Shown: positions 19,489-30,814, counted from the stretch's first letter. The stretch is 64,000 nucleotides of DNA from SZUA-36 sp963749115 (GCA_963749115.1 CAVVLP010000015.1:1-64000), one strand, 5' to 3'. Program-made: numbers and translations. Notes: generated by a model from the letters alone, not told the origin.

Positions 19489-20304
19489 ATGCCCGAATTA
19501 CCGGAAGTCGAAACCACCCTCAGGGGTATAGAGCCACACCTTCTGAATCAGCAGGTCGCACGTGTCATTGTCCGCGACCCGAGATTACGCTGGCCGGTAC
19601 CCGACCGAGGTCAGCAAGGCGGAAGGGCAGATAATTTGTCAGCCTGCAAAGACGTGGAAAATACCTGTTGCTGAAGCTTCAGCAAGGCGGTCTGATCATA
19701 CATCTTGGCATGTCCGGCTCACTGCGTATTCTGCAGCACCCCATGACCCCTGAAAAACACGATCATGTTGATGTTGAACTGCAAAATGGCGTGTGTCTGC
19801 GTTTTAACGACCCACGTCGTTTCGGTGCTTTTTTATGGGTGGACGGTGAGATGCAGTCACATGAGTTATTACGTAATCTCGGCCCGGAACCGCTGTCCGA
19901 TGAATTTACCGCAGACTATTTATACCAACGCTCCCGCAATCGAAGCGTGGCGATAAAGAATTTCATCATGAATGGTCACGTCGTTGTCGGCGTCGGCAAT
20001 ATATATGCTTCGGAAGCCCTGTTCATGGCGGGTATTCACCCTCAACGCGCCGCCGGAAGGGTTTCCAGGCAACGCTATGAGGGCCTTGTAGCAGCTATAC
20101 GCGATGTACTGGACCGGGCGATAAGACGCGGTGGCACGACCTTGCGGGATTTTGTAAATTCAGACGGTGCGCCGGGCTATTTCGCCCAGGAGTTGCTGGT
20201 CTACGACCGCGCCGGTAGCGACTGTTTCCAGTGCGGATCGAGCCATCAGACAGAAAGTGATCGGTCAAAGGTCAAGTTATTATTGCCCTGCCTGTCAACG
20301 CTAG
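19489..20304 (+). CDS. mutM: Formamidopyrimidine-DNA glycosylase MutM/Fpg (three apparent frame slips)
   Basis: Removes 8-oxoguanine and FaPy bases. The catalytic N-terminus PELPEVETT is intact, with the Pro nucleophile after the initiator Met. HLGMSGSLRI, DPRRFGA, VGVGNIYASE (helix-two-turn-helix) and GGTTLRDF follow. One extra base each near 19601, 19649 and 20240 breaks the frame. Removing them gives TEVSKAEGQIICQPARRGKY and then the zinc finger CFQC...CPAC, ending YYCPACQR with a TAG at 20302-20304. The corrected length is 270 residues, against 269 in E. coli. The uncorrected last frame runs on to 20441 and loses the second Cys pair. Confidence 0.93.
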
Positions 20305-20441
20305 CCCGAACATTGCAGCAGTATCCCGGCCCTGGCTCGGAACAAACTGTACTTTTTGATTTTGCCCGTATAACACATTCCGCTAATGTTTCAATATCCG
20401 GAGAAGAGCGCCAGCGCCGACTGGTGCAATGTTCGGGCTAG
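20301..20441. repeat. 141-bp element with 17-bp perfect terminal inverted repeats at a convergent gene junction
   Basis: CTAGCCCGAACATTGCA at 20301-20317 is repeated exactly in inverted form at 20425-20441, with a further imperfect 4-bp continuation inward. The left CTAG holds the mutM stop and the right CTAG holds the stop of the opposing GH16 gene. The 107-bp interior has no ORF I can support. It could be a miniature inverted-repeat element or a long bidirectional 3'-end structure. Confidence 0.75.
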
Positions 20442-21706
20442 TCTGTAGCCGTCTCAGAGCCCGAAACCGGAATCGCGAACAGTTTGATCAGGGGTAAAGA
20501 ATCAATCGACGTACGTGACCCCAGTTCGAATTTGAAAAATCCGAAGGTGTATAGCTGAAGGTTGCGTTGATCGGCGTCCGTAAACTCGATCGGGCGATAC
20601 CACCATTTTCGCGGACCACACTTTCCTTATCAAACACACCGTACTTCATGCCTACGGGCGATTCAAAGGTGACAGTCTACCTGGCTTGTCATCCGGAACA
20701 CCACTTGCCAACCATGAAAATCGGGTTTGCCGGTGATTGTCATAGGTATACCAGTAAATAACGGCCAGGGGTGAACCGTCATCCATCTCGCCAAACTCCA
20801 TGGAAAATCCATGCCCGCTCTGGTCAGGGTTGATACCAGGAACCCGAGTACTCCTGGCCAATTACAGGGCGGAATCTCGGGTTCGACGTGACCGCCCAGT
20901 TCCGTGAACCCGTTGTCAGAGATGCGCACATAGTCAACCAGCATTTCAGCCGGCATGGCCGCGGTTATCTGGCTCTGTCGCAAGCAATCCGGTGAAATTG
21001 CCGCCAACGGCCATATTGAGGATGATGAAATGAGGTTGATGAAACTCACTGCAGTCTGTGCAGGATTCAGGGGTGATATCAATAGCCCATATCTCCCGGT
21101 CATCCAGGTAGGTCGTCACAGGCTGGGCGTCCAGTCCATGTTGAAGATATGATAATCGTCATTCAGGTCGGCAGTTGTAACCAGTGACCGGCCGTAGGAT
21201 GCGTGATTCTCGTTCAGTTCCCAGTGCGCCGTCGATACCATACCCACCGGTTGATGTAGCCCCCTGGTTATGGAGTCGGAACTCCCCATTTCCACGATGT
21301 CCAACTCGCCACAAAGGGCCAGCCCACCTCGCTGAAATTATTACCCAGTGGTCCAGAAGGCCGGCCATAAACCATCGGCCAGATCAGGCATTTTTATACG
21401 CGCCTCGATTGTGCCGTACTTAAAGGTGAGCTTGTTTTCAGTGCGCATACGCGCTGAAGTGAAACCATTTGCACCTTTTTGTACAGTAATCACCAGGTTT
21501 CCGTCTTCAACCCGGACATTCTGATAGGAGTTGGTATATTCCTGTAGCTCATTGTTACCCCAGCCACTCGCACCCAGATCGTAGGACCATACGGTGGTGT
21601 CGGGTGATGTTCCAGTGTCGAACTCTTCGCTCCAGAGCACCTGTCCAAAAGCCGTACTCACTGTGCCGGCAAACAAACAGAGCAGTAACAGTGCCTTGAG
21701 CGGCAT
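20438..21706 (-). CDS. Secreted GH16-family beta-glucanase with C-terminal SGHGF module (multiple frame slips)
   Basis: The signal peptide LLLLCLFAGTVSTAFG starts at the ATG at 21706. WSEEFDTG, WGNNELQEY and LWPAFWTTG are GH16 landmarks. The catalytic GELDIVEMG (two Glu and an Asp) lies near 21300, and FIILNMAVGGNFTG follows, so a laminarinase/licheninase-type endo-beta-glucanase is likely. At least six slips are needed to read through (near 21348, 21318, 21121, 20963, 20850 and 20735). The C-terminal 130 residues (DQSGHGFSMEFGE, IYWYTYD, VGMKYGVFD) repeat the module at the end of the upstream gene. The reconstructed stop is at 20438. This is either error-ridden sequence or a decaying gene. 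Confidence 0.78.
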
Positions 21707-21811
21707 CGAGCTTAACTTCGAGCATGAGTCAGGATGAATCTGGCTGGAGCTTTGTCGTACTTCGGATACTATTTGCACTATCTGATTTTCCATACTCTTT
21801 GGCTCATCATG

Positions 21812-21840
21812 TGTCCACCCCGCTTTCGACAGGGTGGACA
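21812..21840. other. 9-bp perfect stem-loop between glucan-locus genes
   Basis: TGTCCACCC (21812-21820) and GGGTGGACA (21832-21840) pair across an 11-base loop in the 161-bp gap before the GH16 gene. No T-run follows. It may be an mRNA-processing or attenuation hairpin that sets GH16 levels relative to the upstream operon. Confidence 0.55.
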
Positions 21841-21867
21841 CTGATATGATTCAACCAACCGCCAGAA

Positions 21868-23043
21868 TTACTCCGGCGTACTGTAATACTTGTCTGCCGG
21901 TATGCCGAAAATCTTTGTCAAGGGCAGGTCAACGATGGGTGTTGTATGACCCCAGGTCGTATTCGAAAATGCCGATGGCGTATAGCTGAAAGTCGCATTG
22001 TCACGGTCGCTAAATTCGAAAACTGCGGTGCCACCGGGCTCGCGCACAACGGTCTCAGGATCGAATTCCCCATATTTCATACCAACCGGTGATTCAAATG
22101 TAATCTCCACCGTATTGCCGTCCGGAACCCCATTGCCAAGCATGAAAATCGGGTTCCCCAGGTCGTCGTAGGTGTACCAGTAAACGACCGCTAAGGGCAT
22201 ACCGGGGGCCAGTTCTCCGAATTCAATCGAAAAACCATGCCCGCTTTGATCTGCGTTGTACCATGATCCGGAATGCGCCGGGCCGACTTCCATCGGGCCG
22301 ACCATGATATTATCGTAGAGTGCTGCTGAAAAGTCCGCGGACTGGCTCCAGTTAGGGGTTACATCATTATAGAAACCAAACTGGAGCAACTTACCAACCA
22401 TTGTCCTCGGTAATGGTGAAATCAACACCCTGCCTTGTGGCTTCGACATCAAGCGGTACGGAGGCGGCCTTGGGTTTGGTTAATTCCGATTCAAATAAAA
22501 CCGTTTCAAAGCCATTATCTTGATCCAGTATCTTTACAAACGCCGCGGTGACCTCGCCGGCGGCGGGTGCGCCGACCCGGTCCTGCGCTACATCAAAAAC
22601 GAATGAATAGGTACCGGCCGCCGGAGCGTCCATTTCCTGAAAAATCAGGGTGCGCTGACAAGCCTCGTTGAGATTGTACTGGTTACCGTAAACCCGCAAC
22701 ATGTTAGACAGAGCTCCATCCCAGGCCGGAACTTCGAGCCCGGCACGATAATAGTCACCAGTCCCCTCCGGAACGGTAAAGAAATTGCGGTTTGCCGCTT
22801 CATAATCACTTGGATCGCCATCATCGAATGGTCCGAACCCTGCGGTAGCCTCACCCGTGCAGCCTTCCGTTGCAAACCACTGGTCATACCATGTCCAGTC
22901 ATTGCCTATTAGTGCCTGGTCGTTTGCTCGGTCTTCAAAGTTATCAGAAGAACAACGGATCTGCTGACGGCTTGGTTGTTGAAGCTCGCAACGAACACAA
23001 GCAGACTGCAAACAGTTGTTAATTTGATCATGGATAATTTCAT
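21868..23043 (-). CDS. Secreted two-domain protein: jelly-roll-like N-terminus plus SGHGF module (three frame slips)
   Basis: The ATG at 23043 is preceded by AAGGAG, and a signal peptide (TVCSLLVFVASFNNQAVS) follows. After correcting single extra bases near 22965, 22945 and 22391 the protein is about 390 residues. The N-terminal 240 residues (DNFEDR, YSFVFDVAQD, ALYDNIMVG) resemble the downstream-encoded 255-residue protein at 23074-23839 and look like a carbohydrate-binding beta-sandwich. The C-terminal 130 residues (DQSGHGFSIEFGEL, VVYWYTYDDLG, PVGMKYGEFD, WGHTTPI) match the end of the GH16 enzyme. Likely a glucan-binding accessory protein; no catalytic motif seen. Confidence 0.72.
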
Positions 23044-23073
23044 AAAGACTCCTTAGTTATACGTTGTCGCTGA

Positions 23074-23839
23074 TTATGCCTTGCTTCTGGCTCGCAGCTT
23101 TGATCCGCCAATAAGCCCTATCAAACCCAACATTCCAAGGAAAGCCCAAAGAGGAATTGGTACACCTTCAACGCGCGGACCAATCGGTGGCCCTACCGGT
23201 GCAAGGGCGAATGATACGTTGTCATAAAAACGACCCGATGGCAGGTAGTTGGATGCAACCGTTGAGAATCCCCATTGCAGGATTTTCCCGTCAGCCGTTG
23301 CGTCAAGGTCGACGGTAATAGATTTACTTCCCGCTGTTACCGTTGAAACCGTCTGAAAGAGGTCCAGGCTGAAACCGTTGTTAGGATCCAGCAATTTAAT
23401 AAAACCAAACGTATTTACATCGGTACCGAGTGGGGCTGGTACTTCAGTATCGAACTCAAACGTATATGAGCCAGCATCTGCCGCAGTGAAAACAACCTCT
23501 TGAAAAACGCTTGTTTCTATACAGACACCGTTGCCATGATCGACATTATTGTAATCACTAAATATATTTATCGCCTGGCCGGTATTCCCTAATGCAATGT
23601 TGGAAAAAGCTGCATCGCTGTTTGGCGTCGGAAACGGGCCGTACTGATAGAGATATGGATCGCAGGCAGGAAAACTCGCGAAAACGTTGACAAAAGCTAA
23701 CCAGCCCCCACCAAGATCTCCCCCTGTAGTTAATGAATAGGATTCAAAATCATCAGTGAAGCTGATTTGAGCAAAAGCTGAACTACTCAGCAAAGCCGTT
23801 GCTAGCTAATAAAAGAATACTTTTTGCTAATTGTTTCAT
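23074..23839 (-). CDS. Secreted jelly-roll protein with PEP-CTERM-like C-terminal anchor (one frame slip)
   Basis: The ATG at 23839 opens a signal peptide; removing one base near 23803 joins MKQLAKSILLLA to ATALLSSSAFAQISF. The corrected length is 254 residues. The mature domain (FTDDFESY, YTFEFDTEV, GRFYDNVSF) is homologous to the N-terminal part of the next gene. It ends VPIPLWAFLGMLGLIGLIGG then basic residues: a short Pro motif, a hydrophobic helix and an Arg/Lys tail, the tripartite layout of exosortase-type sorting signals. Probably a surface-attached glucan-binding protein. Confidence 0.72.
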
Positions 23840-23867
23840 TTTCTCTACCTGCTAAGTTGATGTGACA

Positions 23868-26575
23868 TCAGAAATCATAACGAAATTTCGCACCCCAGTG
23901 AACGTGGTGGTGCATAGCTTGATTTTATGTAACCGGGGCCATAATCGGCCCAGTTTCGGGTGCGTTCATCAAAGGCATTATAAACATACAGTTCCAGGCC
24001 CCAGCGTTTTTCCTCATTGATCAGACGCAACGACGCATTCACCGTTGTATAGGCTTCCTGACCGCTGTGGAACGGCCCTTCATCGAAGTTGTTGTCCTGG
24101 AAGAAAATCTCATCCTGCCAGTGAACGGTGACTACCGGGCTCAGACGCAGACCATTATCAAAGTACCAGTTGTGCTCTGCAGTGACGGTTGCTGACCACT
24201 TGGGTGACCAGGGCAATTGGTTGCCCCTGAAGTTGGTCGGCCTGATATTGGGTGCATTGGGGTCGGAGTTTTCTTCTTCCGCCGGGCACTCGGTGAGCCC
24301 CAGCAGGGCACGCTCAAAGCAGAACCAGCCATCGCCTGCCGGCATATCCTTGATCTCGGCATTGAGATAGGCAAGCCAGCCATATATCCTGCCACCGTCA
24401 TAAGGCGTCCAGTCAATTTCTATTTCAACACCGCTGATCGCCGATTTGGCGATGTTGGTCGTCAGGTTTGTGCCAATGTCATTACCGCTGTTAATGCTTT
24501 CACCGACGATCGCGTAAAAGGTTCTCTGCATATCATCATATTGACTGTAAAAGACGGTGCCGAGCAGGTTCAGTGTGCCATCTGCGAGAACGGACTTGAA
24601 GCCCAGCTCGTAGGTTGTAACGGTCTCAGGATCATAATCAAAGGTGGTGAAGTTGCCGCATTCGCAGGTATCTACGTTATCTCCAAAGCCCCCTGCCTTG
24701 TAGCCGGTGGCGATATAGCCGTAGATAAAACACATTGTCTGTTGCAACATAGTCAAAACCAAGTCTCCAGGTGCCTTTACCCCAGTCCGCATCGTGCGTA
24801 GTTGTCGGTACCGGGCACGCGGTCGGTGAAATCCGGCCCGAGTGTTCCATCATTGGGTCCAAGGTCATCCGATTGGTAATATTCGTCCCAAAAGGGAACA
24901 TCGAACCCGTAATACGGTGTGCCATCACCGATAAATGTCCAGCTTTCATACCAGAAAGTGTTATCCGGGTCTTCGGAATATAGCCCCGGGTTGGTCCAGT
25001 AACCTATCGTGGAGTGGGTCGAACCATTTTTGTCAGCTTTCTCATCCCAGGTATAACGGTAGCCGGCGGTCAGGTTCAGACGGTCGTTTACGCTGTAATC
25101 AAACTGGGCAAAAAGAGCTTTCGATTCAACTGTTCTTTTTGGTTGAACGAAAGACTGGGCCAGCGGACGGATAAAAGCGCAGCAAAACGGCATTTCCACG
25201 TTAAACTTGATTTCATTGTCCTCTTTCAAATAGAAGAACCCGCCCAGCCATTGCAGATCGGAATCAGACTCCGACTTGAAAATGATTTCGTGAACCGTCG
25301 ATTTGTAATGTGAATATTCTGTTTCCAGGGCCAGGTCATCAAACGGCTGCATCGCCATCGGTTCAAAACCACGGTCGATAAAGGCTTGCGGATCACGAAT
25401 CAGGACACCGTTGACACCGTCAAATATGGCGCCTTCGATGGCGATACCATAACCGGGGTGTTCTACGGATCGGTAAAAGCACCGGCATCCTGGTCAAATA
25501 ATTGCGACCGGTCCTGTTTTGAATAAGCAAAGCGATACTCTGTGGAAACGGAATCGGAGATATCCCAAACAAATTCAGACCGGATGGTCTTGATGGTCAT
25601 ATCCAGCTCACCGGGTGTGTTGATCCTGACGTCGAACTCGTCCTGTTCACATTCAAAAAAAGTACCCTTTGCTTTCTGGCAGTCCTTCAAAAAAGGTACA
25701 CCCGGGCTTTTGTCGTGGAATTGTTCATAGGTCAGCAGCCAGTCGATTGAATCCGTGGGGGTATAGCGCATGCTTAAACGGCCGGCCCAGCGATCAATGC
25801 TACCGTAGGCCCGCGAATCCTTTTGATGGTGGTTTCTGCGCTGGTCGGTATTGGGTATGCCATCGGCCGGAACATCATTCGGACCATCGGTATTGCCATC
25901 GAGATCGACGTCCCAGTCGAGATCGTACAAATCCATTTCCTGGTTGAGATAGGTATCGGCCTTTTGCACCATGAAGGCGGCGCGAAACGCAAGGTTTTCA
26001 GTGGCCGGCAGATTTATCCAGCCACGGAACGCGCGGGTTGAATAATTACCCGCTTCAAGCTCCGTAGAGCCACTGATATCTTCAAACTGTGGTCTTGCAT
26101 TGATTACATTGATGGTTCCGGCCGTCGAGTTACGACCGAACAGGGTTCCCTGTGGGCCACGAAGAATGTCGATGCGCTCCACGTCAAACAATAAGGCCAG
26201 GCCACCCTGTGGCCTCGGTGAGTAGGTACCGTCGAAGTGAATACCAACCGTGGGATCACCGAGTTCGGTAAAGTTGTTTGAAGTGATTCCGCGTATCGCA
26301 ATCGACACGCCGGAATCTGAAGGTGAAAGGCCAACCTGCATATTCGGTACGAGGTTGCCAACATTGACGATGTTGTTGACACCCTCACGGGCCAGTGCAT
26401 CGGCCGTGAGTGCAGAAACGGCAAGCGGTGTTTCCATCAGGTTTGTATCACGTCTGACCGCAGTGACAATGACCTCTTCCAGTATTAACTCTTCTTCTTC
26501 TGCCCAGCCGGCAGGAACAACCGCTACGAAAGCTAATACTGCTAAGAGTAGAAGATTGAACGTAATCTTGAACAT
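23868..26575 (-). CDS. TonB-dependent outer-membrane receptor, SusC-like role in glucan uptake (four frame slips)
   Basis: The signal peptide ends near GWAEEEE, followed by the TonB box EEVIVTA. The plug domain has VGNLVPNMQVG, IAIRGIT and ILRGPQGTLFGRNSTAGTIN. The barrel follows, ending GAKFRYDF, a typical C-terminal Phe beta-strand, after frame correction. Slips lie near 25467 (one base short), 24799, 24729 and 23894 (one base long each). The corrected length is about 901 residues. It is the first gene of a four-gene operon with the two secreted proteins and GH16, so import of beta-glucan oligosaccharides is a reasonable inference. Confidence 0.88.
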
Positions 26576-26768
26576 GCTGTTTTTCTCTCTTGTTTTTCAG
26601 ACAGGTCATCTGACGAATGGTGCTATCACCAATATCGCACAGAGTTTACAGGGCAAGATGAGCGAAACAACAGCAAAGCGGTGAGTGGGACCGGTGCTGA
26701 GTTCAAGTGGACAACGGGGCAAGTAAAAACCGATTTAGTGCGGGCTGATGACGATTGTTTATATCAGG

Positions 26769-27599
26769 TCAGGGACTGTGCATGGAATCGAGAAAAGATT
26801 TAATTGTGTCACGATAATTCCGGCTTACCTTTATTCGCTCACCATTGTCAATTTGCAGAAAATACTCTCCCTTCGTATGCGGGATAACTGCCTCGATGCA
26901 GTTCAGATTAACAATGGTTGAGCGATGCACCCGTTTGAATACATTGGCATCAAGCTCTTTGAGCAGCTGCTTCATGGTACAACGCATGATGTGTGTCTCA
27001 CCTTCGGCATGAACACACATGTAATCACCGGCAGCATCAACCCAGGCGATACTGTCTATCTTGATCAATTTGATTGAATCCCGATCCTTGATGGTGATTT
27101 TGCGTTCCGGATCAGACGATAGTGAGACGTTTTTGGTTTTTTCCCTCACGGCTGCACGCTCTTCAACATTACTTGTAATCGCATCAATGGCACCGAGCAG
27201 AAAGGCCTTGTTTTCACCAGATTGTAGTTCTTCCTGGTAACGGGCCTGGGCCCGCATTACCGCCAGGTGTAAACGTTGCTCATCCAGTGGTTTAACGATG
27301 TAATCAACTGCGTGCACATCAAACGCATCCAATGCATATCGTTCATATGCCGTGCAAAATATCACCATCGGTAACATCTCGGGCTGAATTTTTTTAATGA
27401 CTTCAAAACCGTTCAAACCCGGCATCCTGATATCGAGAAACATCAAATCAGGTTCCAGCGCCAATACAGCCGCAACGGCTTCGCGCCCGTTGGCACATTC
27501 CGCCAGAATTTCTATTTCGGAAAACTCCTCCAGGTATGACAACATCAGCTTACGGGCCAACGATTCATCATCAACAACGATAGTTTTTAATTTGACCAT
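26769..27599 (-). CDS. LytTR-family response regulator
   Basis: 276 residues. The receiver domain (1-120) has acidic VVDDE, phospho-acceptor FLDIRMPG, TAYERYALDAF and the Lys of DYIVKPLDE. A linker leads to a LytTR DNA-binding domain (about 170-270) with WVDAAGDYMCVHAEG and FKRVHRSTIVNL. It is a two-component partner of the adjacent kinase, 6 bp apart. It lies immediately upstream of the receptor operon and downstream of the divergent GH3 gene, so it most likely controls the glucan locus. Confidence 0.94.
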   Translation of the reverse strand: MVKLKTIVVDDESLARKLMLSYLEEFSEIEILAECANGREAVAAVLALEPDLMFLDIRMPGLNGFEVIKKIQPEMLPMVIFCTAYERYALDAFDVHAVDYIVKPLDEQRLHLAVMRAQARYQEELQSGENKAFLLGAIDAITSNVEERAAVREKTKNVSLSSDPERKITIKDRDSIKLIKIDSIAWVDAAGDYMCVHAEGETHIMRCTMKQLLKELDANVFKRVHRSTIVNLNCIEAVIPHTKGEYFLQIDNGERIKVSRNYRDTIKSFLDSMHSP

Positions 27600-27605
27600 A
27601 GTCGG

Positions 27606-28854
27606 CTAAACCTGATCGAAAGGAATACGGATGTTAATTTTCAACCCCCCTGAAGGGTGCAGATCGATATCAAACGTATAAGCTTCATCGTAAAGCGTTT
27701 TCAAACGTTGCAGTGTATTGTGCAAGCCAACACGTCTGCCGGTTTTTGGCGCAGGTTGATTACTCAGCACTACCCGGTCCGGTATCCGTGAGTTCGAGTT
27801 GCAGTTCGTCTTCCTGGACAATTGCTTTGAGCCTGATAGTGCCGCCATTTTCGTTGGCAGAGATTGCATATTTTATTGAATTTTCCGCTAATGGTTGCAA
27901 CAAAAGACTTGGGACCCGGGCCTGTTTTGCATGCTCATCGATTTCAAAATCCAGCGTCAGGCGTTCGCCAAAACGTGTTCGCTCTATGTCCAGGTACAAC
28001 ATCAAGGCTTCAATTTCCTGCTGCAGGGAAATCATGATAGCTGGATCAGTATCCAGGGAATAGCGTAGAAAATGACCCAGCTGCGTGATCATTTTCTGGG
28101 CCTTTTCAGGCTCCTTGAACTTCACCAGGGCACTGATGGAATTGAGTGTGTTAAACAGGAAGTGAGGATTTAACTGATATTGCAACATCCCCAGTTGCGC
28201 ATTCTTTGCATCAGCTTCAGCGCCCAATCTTTTCAACTGTTCCTCCCTGATCGCTGCTGCCGCCATCTGGGTCTTCTGATACTCCAACTGGGCCTGATAA
28301 TAGTATTTATTGCCGTAATAAAGCGCCACCCAGCACAAATAGACCAGGAAGGAGGAAAAATACCAGCCACCAAAATCCGCCCATATTCCTCCTGAACCGG
28401 TAATCAATGTAAAGGTATAGATGCGTAGCATCGTCCACAGCAACGACACCACGATCACCGCCAGCAAACTCCAACCGATACGCGATAATATTGAGCGATC
28501 CCAGACAGCGAGGCAGATTCGATGCAGCGGTATTGACAGGATCATACCCAGCAATGATTGCACTATGGTGTGGGAAACATGGTCCCATGTCGCGGTGGCG
28601 TACCACAGGGTCAGGCTGAAAAACGTCACCATTCCCAGACCACCCCATCCAATCAACTGCAGCAGCCAGAACTGGTAGGTTCGGTTGTTATAAACAGCAC
28701 TGATGACTGTTTGGAACAGGCTTGAAGATAAGTTTTTCAATTCCTCGTTTTCCTTCCTTTTCCTGGCTGCAAAAACAGACGATATTGGGTTTGCTGCTGA
28801 ATGACTTTCCCGGTTGTCGTGTTTCTGGTCCAACCCAACGCAAACACATTCCAC
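27606..28854 (-). CDS. LytS/YehU-type sensor histidine kinase (one frame slip)
   Basis: About 415 residues after removing one base near 27774. Four hydrophobic helices between about residues 60 and 180 anchor it in the inner membrane. The His_kinase domain contains NPHFLFNTLNSISALVKF (phospho-accepting His), then PSLLLQPLAENSIKYA (N box) and LELTDTGPG (G box). The corrected C-terminus is GRRVGLHNTLQRLKTLY. Start uncertain: the ATG at 28854 precedes a hydrophilic leader of about 40 residues, with later starts possible. The stimulus may be glucan-derived sugar or membrane state; unknown. Confidence 0.9.
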
Positions 28855-28942
28855 AAGCTAATAGCCACCGATACACTGACCGGCAAACATGAAGTATGCC
28901 TGCAAATGGCTACCCAGTCTTGATTACGGACGATTTGACACG

Positions 28943-30814
28943 ATGACCAGTTCAACTCAACAAGATCAAACTATTAGTCAAAGAGTCGAGGCATTACTGG
29001 CCGGGATGAATCTTGATCAAAAGATCGGTCAGATGACCATGTCCGAACGCATGTCCCTAAGTCCTGAAGATGTCAAATCCTATCATCTTGGAGGTGTTCT
29101 GAGCTGTGGCGGTTCCAGCCCTGAAAATAACCGGCTGGCCGACTGGGTAGTGATGAATGACGCTTACTGGGCCGCATCAATGACACAGGACGAGCGGCAT
29201 CTGGCCATTCCCGTTCTATACGGTGTAGATGCCATACATGGAAATAACAATATCAGGGGTGCGACTCTTTTCCCGCACAATATCGGACTGGGTGCAGCCA
29301 ATGATCCGGATCTGGTCAGGAGAATTGCAGAAGTAACAGCCCGTGAAGTTCTTGCTGCAGGTATTGAATGGGTTTTTGCACCGAACCTGGCCGTGGCTCG
29401 CAACATTCATTGGGGCCGAACTTACGAAAGCTATTCAGAGGACACCGCCATCGTCACCGCTTATGCGGCGGAATTCGTAAAGGGACTTCAGGCTGATCTT
29501 GGTACCAACGGTGTGCTTGCTTGCGTCAAGCACTGGGTAGGTGACGGCGGTACGACAAACGGTATCAACCAGGGTGAAACCACCCTGGCAAAAGAGCAAC
29601 TGGAAAGCATTCATATGGCACCCTACGTCAGCGCCATCAATTCTGGCGCGCTGACCATCATGGCATCGTTCAACAGCTGGAACGGCGACAAGTGCCATGG
29701 CCATAAATACCTGATTACCGATATCCTGAAAGATGAAATGCAATTTCATGGTTTTGTCATTTCCGACTGGGATGGTATTGATTACCTGTCGGAGGATTAT
29801 CACAACGCCGTTGCATTGGCGGTTAATGCCGGTATTGATATGTTCATGGTTTCGGAAAACTGGAAAGAGTTTATTGATCATCTTAAACAGCATGTAAAAC
29901 GTGGCAGTGTTTCCATGAAACGGATCGACGATGCTGCGCGCCGGATTTTGACAGTCAAGTTTGCCTATGGTTTATTCGAAAAACCACGCCCTGCAGACCG
30001 GTATTGGTCAAACCATGAATGCTTCGGTGGGGCTGAGCACCGGGCAGTCGCGAGAGAAGCCGTACGCAAATCCCTGGTCCTGCTAAAAAATGATGACGCG
30101 TTGCTGCCATTGGATAAAAGCGCCAGGATCCTCGTGGCCGGCAAGAACGCACATAACCGTGGTCACCAATGTGGTGGGTTTAGCGTTACCTGGCAGGGCG
30201 TATCAGGAAATGATGGTCTTGAAGGTGGTACTTCTATCTGGGAGGGCATCCGCCAGGTCGCACCCAACGCGGAATTGTTCACCGGCAACAGCGGCACTGA
30301 CCTTGACCCAGGGTTGATTGATGCAGCCATCGTGGTCATCGGCGAAAGACCCTATGCTGAGGGCTTGGGTGATATCCGCAGTGGTGATCATGTCATCGTG
30401 GAGGCTGGTTCCCAGATAAAGGGTAGTATGAATGTACTGGAGCCCTATGGAAATACATTGGAACTCGCCAGTCTGCATCCTGAAGATTTACAGATCATCA
30501 AGTCTATAACTGACAAGGGTATCCCCACGGTCGTGGTGATGGTTTCAGGAAGACCCATGGTGGTTAACCAGGAGCTGGACGCCTCCGCAGCTTTTGTTGC
30601 CGCCTGGTTACCCGGCTCCGAAGGCCAGGGAGTGGCAGATGTTCTGTTCGGCGACTATGATTTCCAGGGCAGGCTTTCTTTTTCCTGGCCAAAGAGCACC
30701 GGGAATCCGTCTGCCGATTGCGAGGCGGATCACACCTGCCTGTTTCCTCGCGGATACGGAATGACGTATTTGGATGAACGATCCAATCAACATTTAGAGA
30801 GAGTAAGCGCATGA
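28943..30814 (+). CDS. GH3-family beta-glucosidase, ExoP-like catalytic part
   Basis: About 623 residues. LDQKIGQMTMSER begins the (beta/alpha)8 domain; VDAIHGNNN, CVKHWVGDGGT and the nucleophile motif VISDWDGID (Asp) follow. The second alpha/beta domain ends in FPRGYGMTYLDE. It matches the ExoP branch of GH3, which hydrolyses beta-1,3/1,4-glucans and cellodextrins from the non-reducing end. No signal peptide precedes the catalytic domain at this start or at 28889, so it appears cytoplasmic. It is divergent from the kinase-regulator pair. The C-terminal domain of ExoP proteins is encoded by the next gene. Confidence 0.93.
   Translation: MTSSTQQDQTISQRVEALLAGMNLDQKIGQMTMSERMSLSPEDVKSYHLGGVLSCGGSSPENNRLADWVVMNDAYWAASMTQDERHLAIPVLYGVDAIHGNNNIRGATLFPHNIGLGAANDPDLVRRIAEVTAREVLAAGIEWVFAPNLAVARNIHWGRTYESYSEDTAIVTAYAAEFVKGLQADLGTNGVLACVKHWVGDGGTTNGINQGETTLAKEQLESIHMAPYVSAINSGALTIMASFNSWNGDKCHGHKYLITDILKDEMQFHGFVISDWDGIDYLSEDYHNAVALAVNAGIDMFMVSENWKEFIDHLKQHVKRGSVSMKRIDDAARRILTVKFAYGLFEKPRPADRYWSNHECFGGAEHRAVAREAVRKSLVLLKNDDALLPLDKSARILVAGKNAHNRGHQCGGFSVTWQGVSGNDGLEGGTSIWEGIRQVAPNAELFTGNSGTDLDPGLIDAAIVVIGERPYAEGLGDIRSGDHVIVEAGSQIKGSMNVLEPYGNTLELASLHPEDLQIIKSITDKGIPTVVVMVSGRPMVVNQELDASAAFVAAWLPGSEGQGVADVLFGDYDFQGRLSFSWPKSTGNPSADCEADHTCLFPRGYGMTYLDERSNQHLERVSA

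Noticed and set aside
19489..20304. Programmed ribosomal frameshifting in mutM and other interrupted genes
   Set aside because: No consistent slippery heptamer plus stimulatory structure; several slips per gene, in both directions, in genes not known for recoding.
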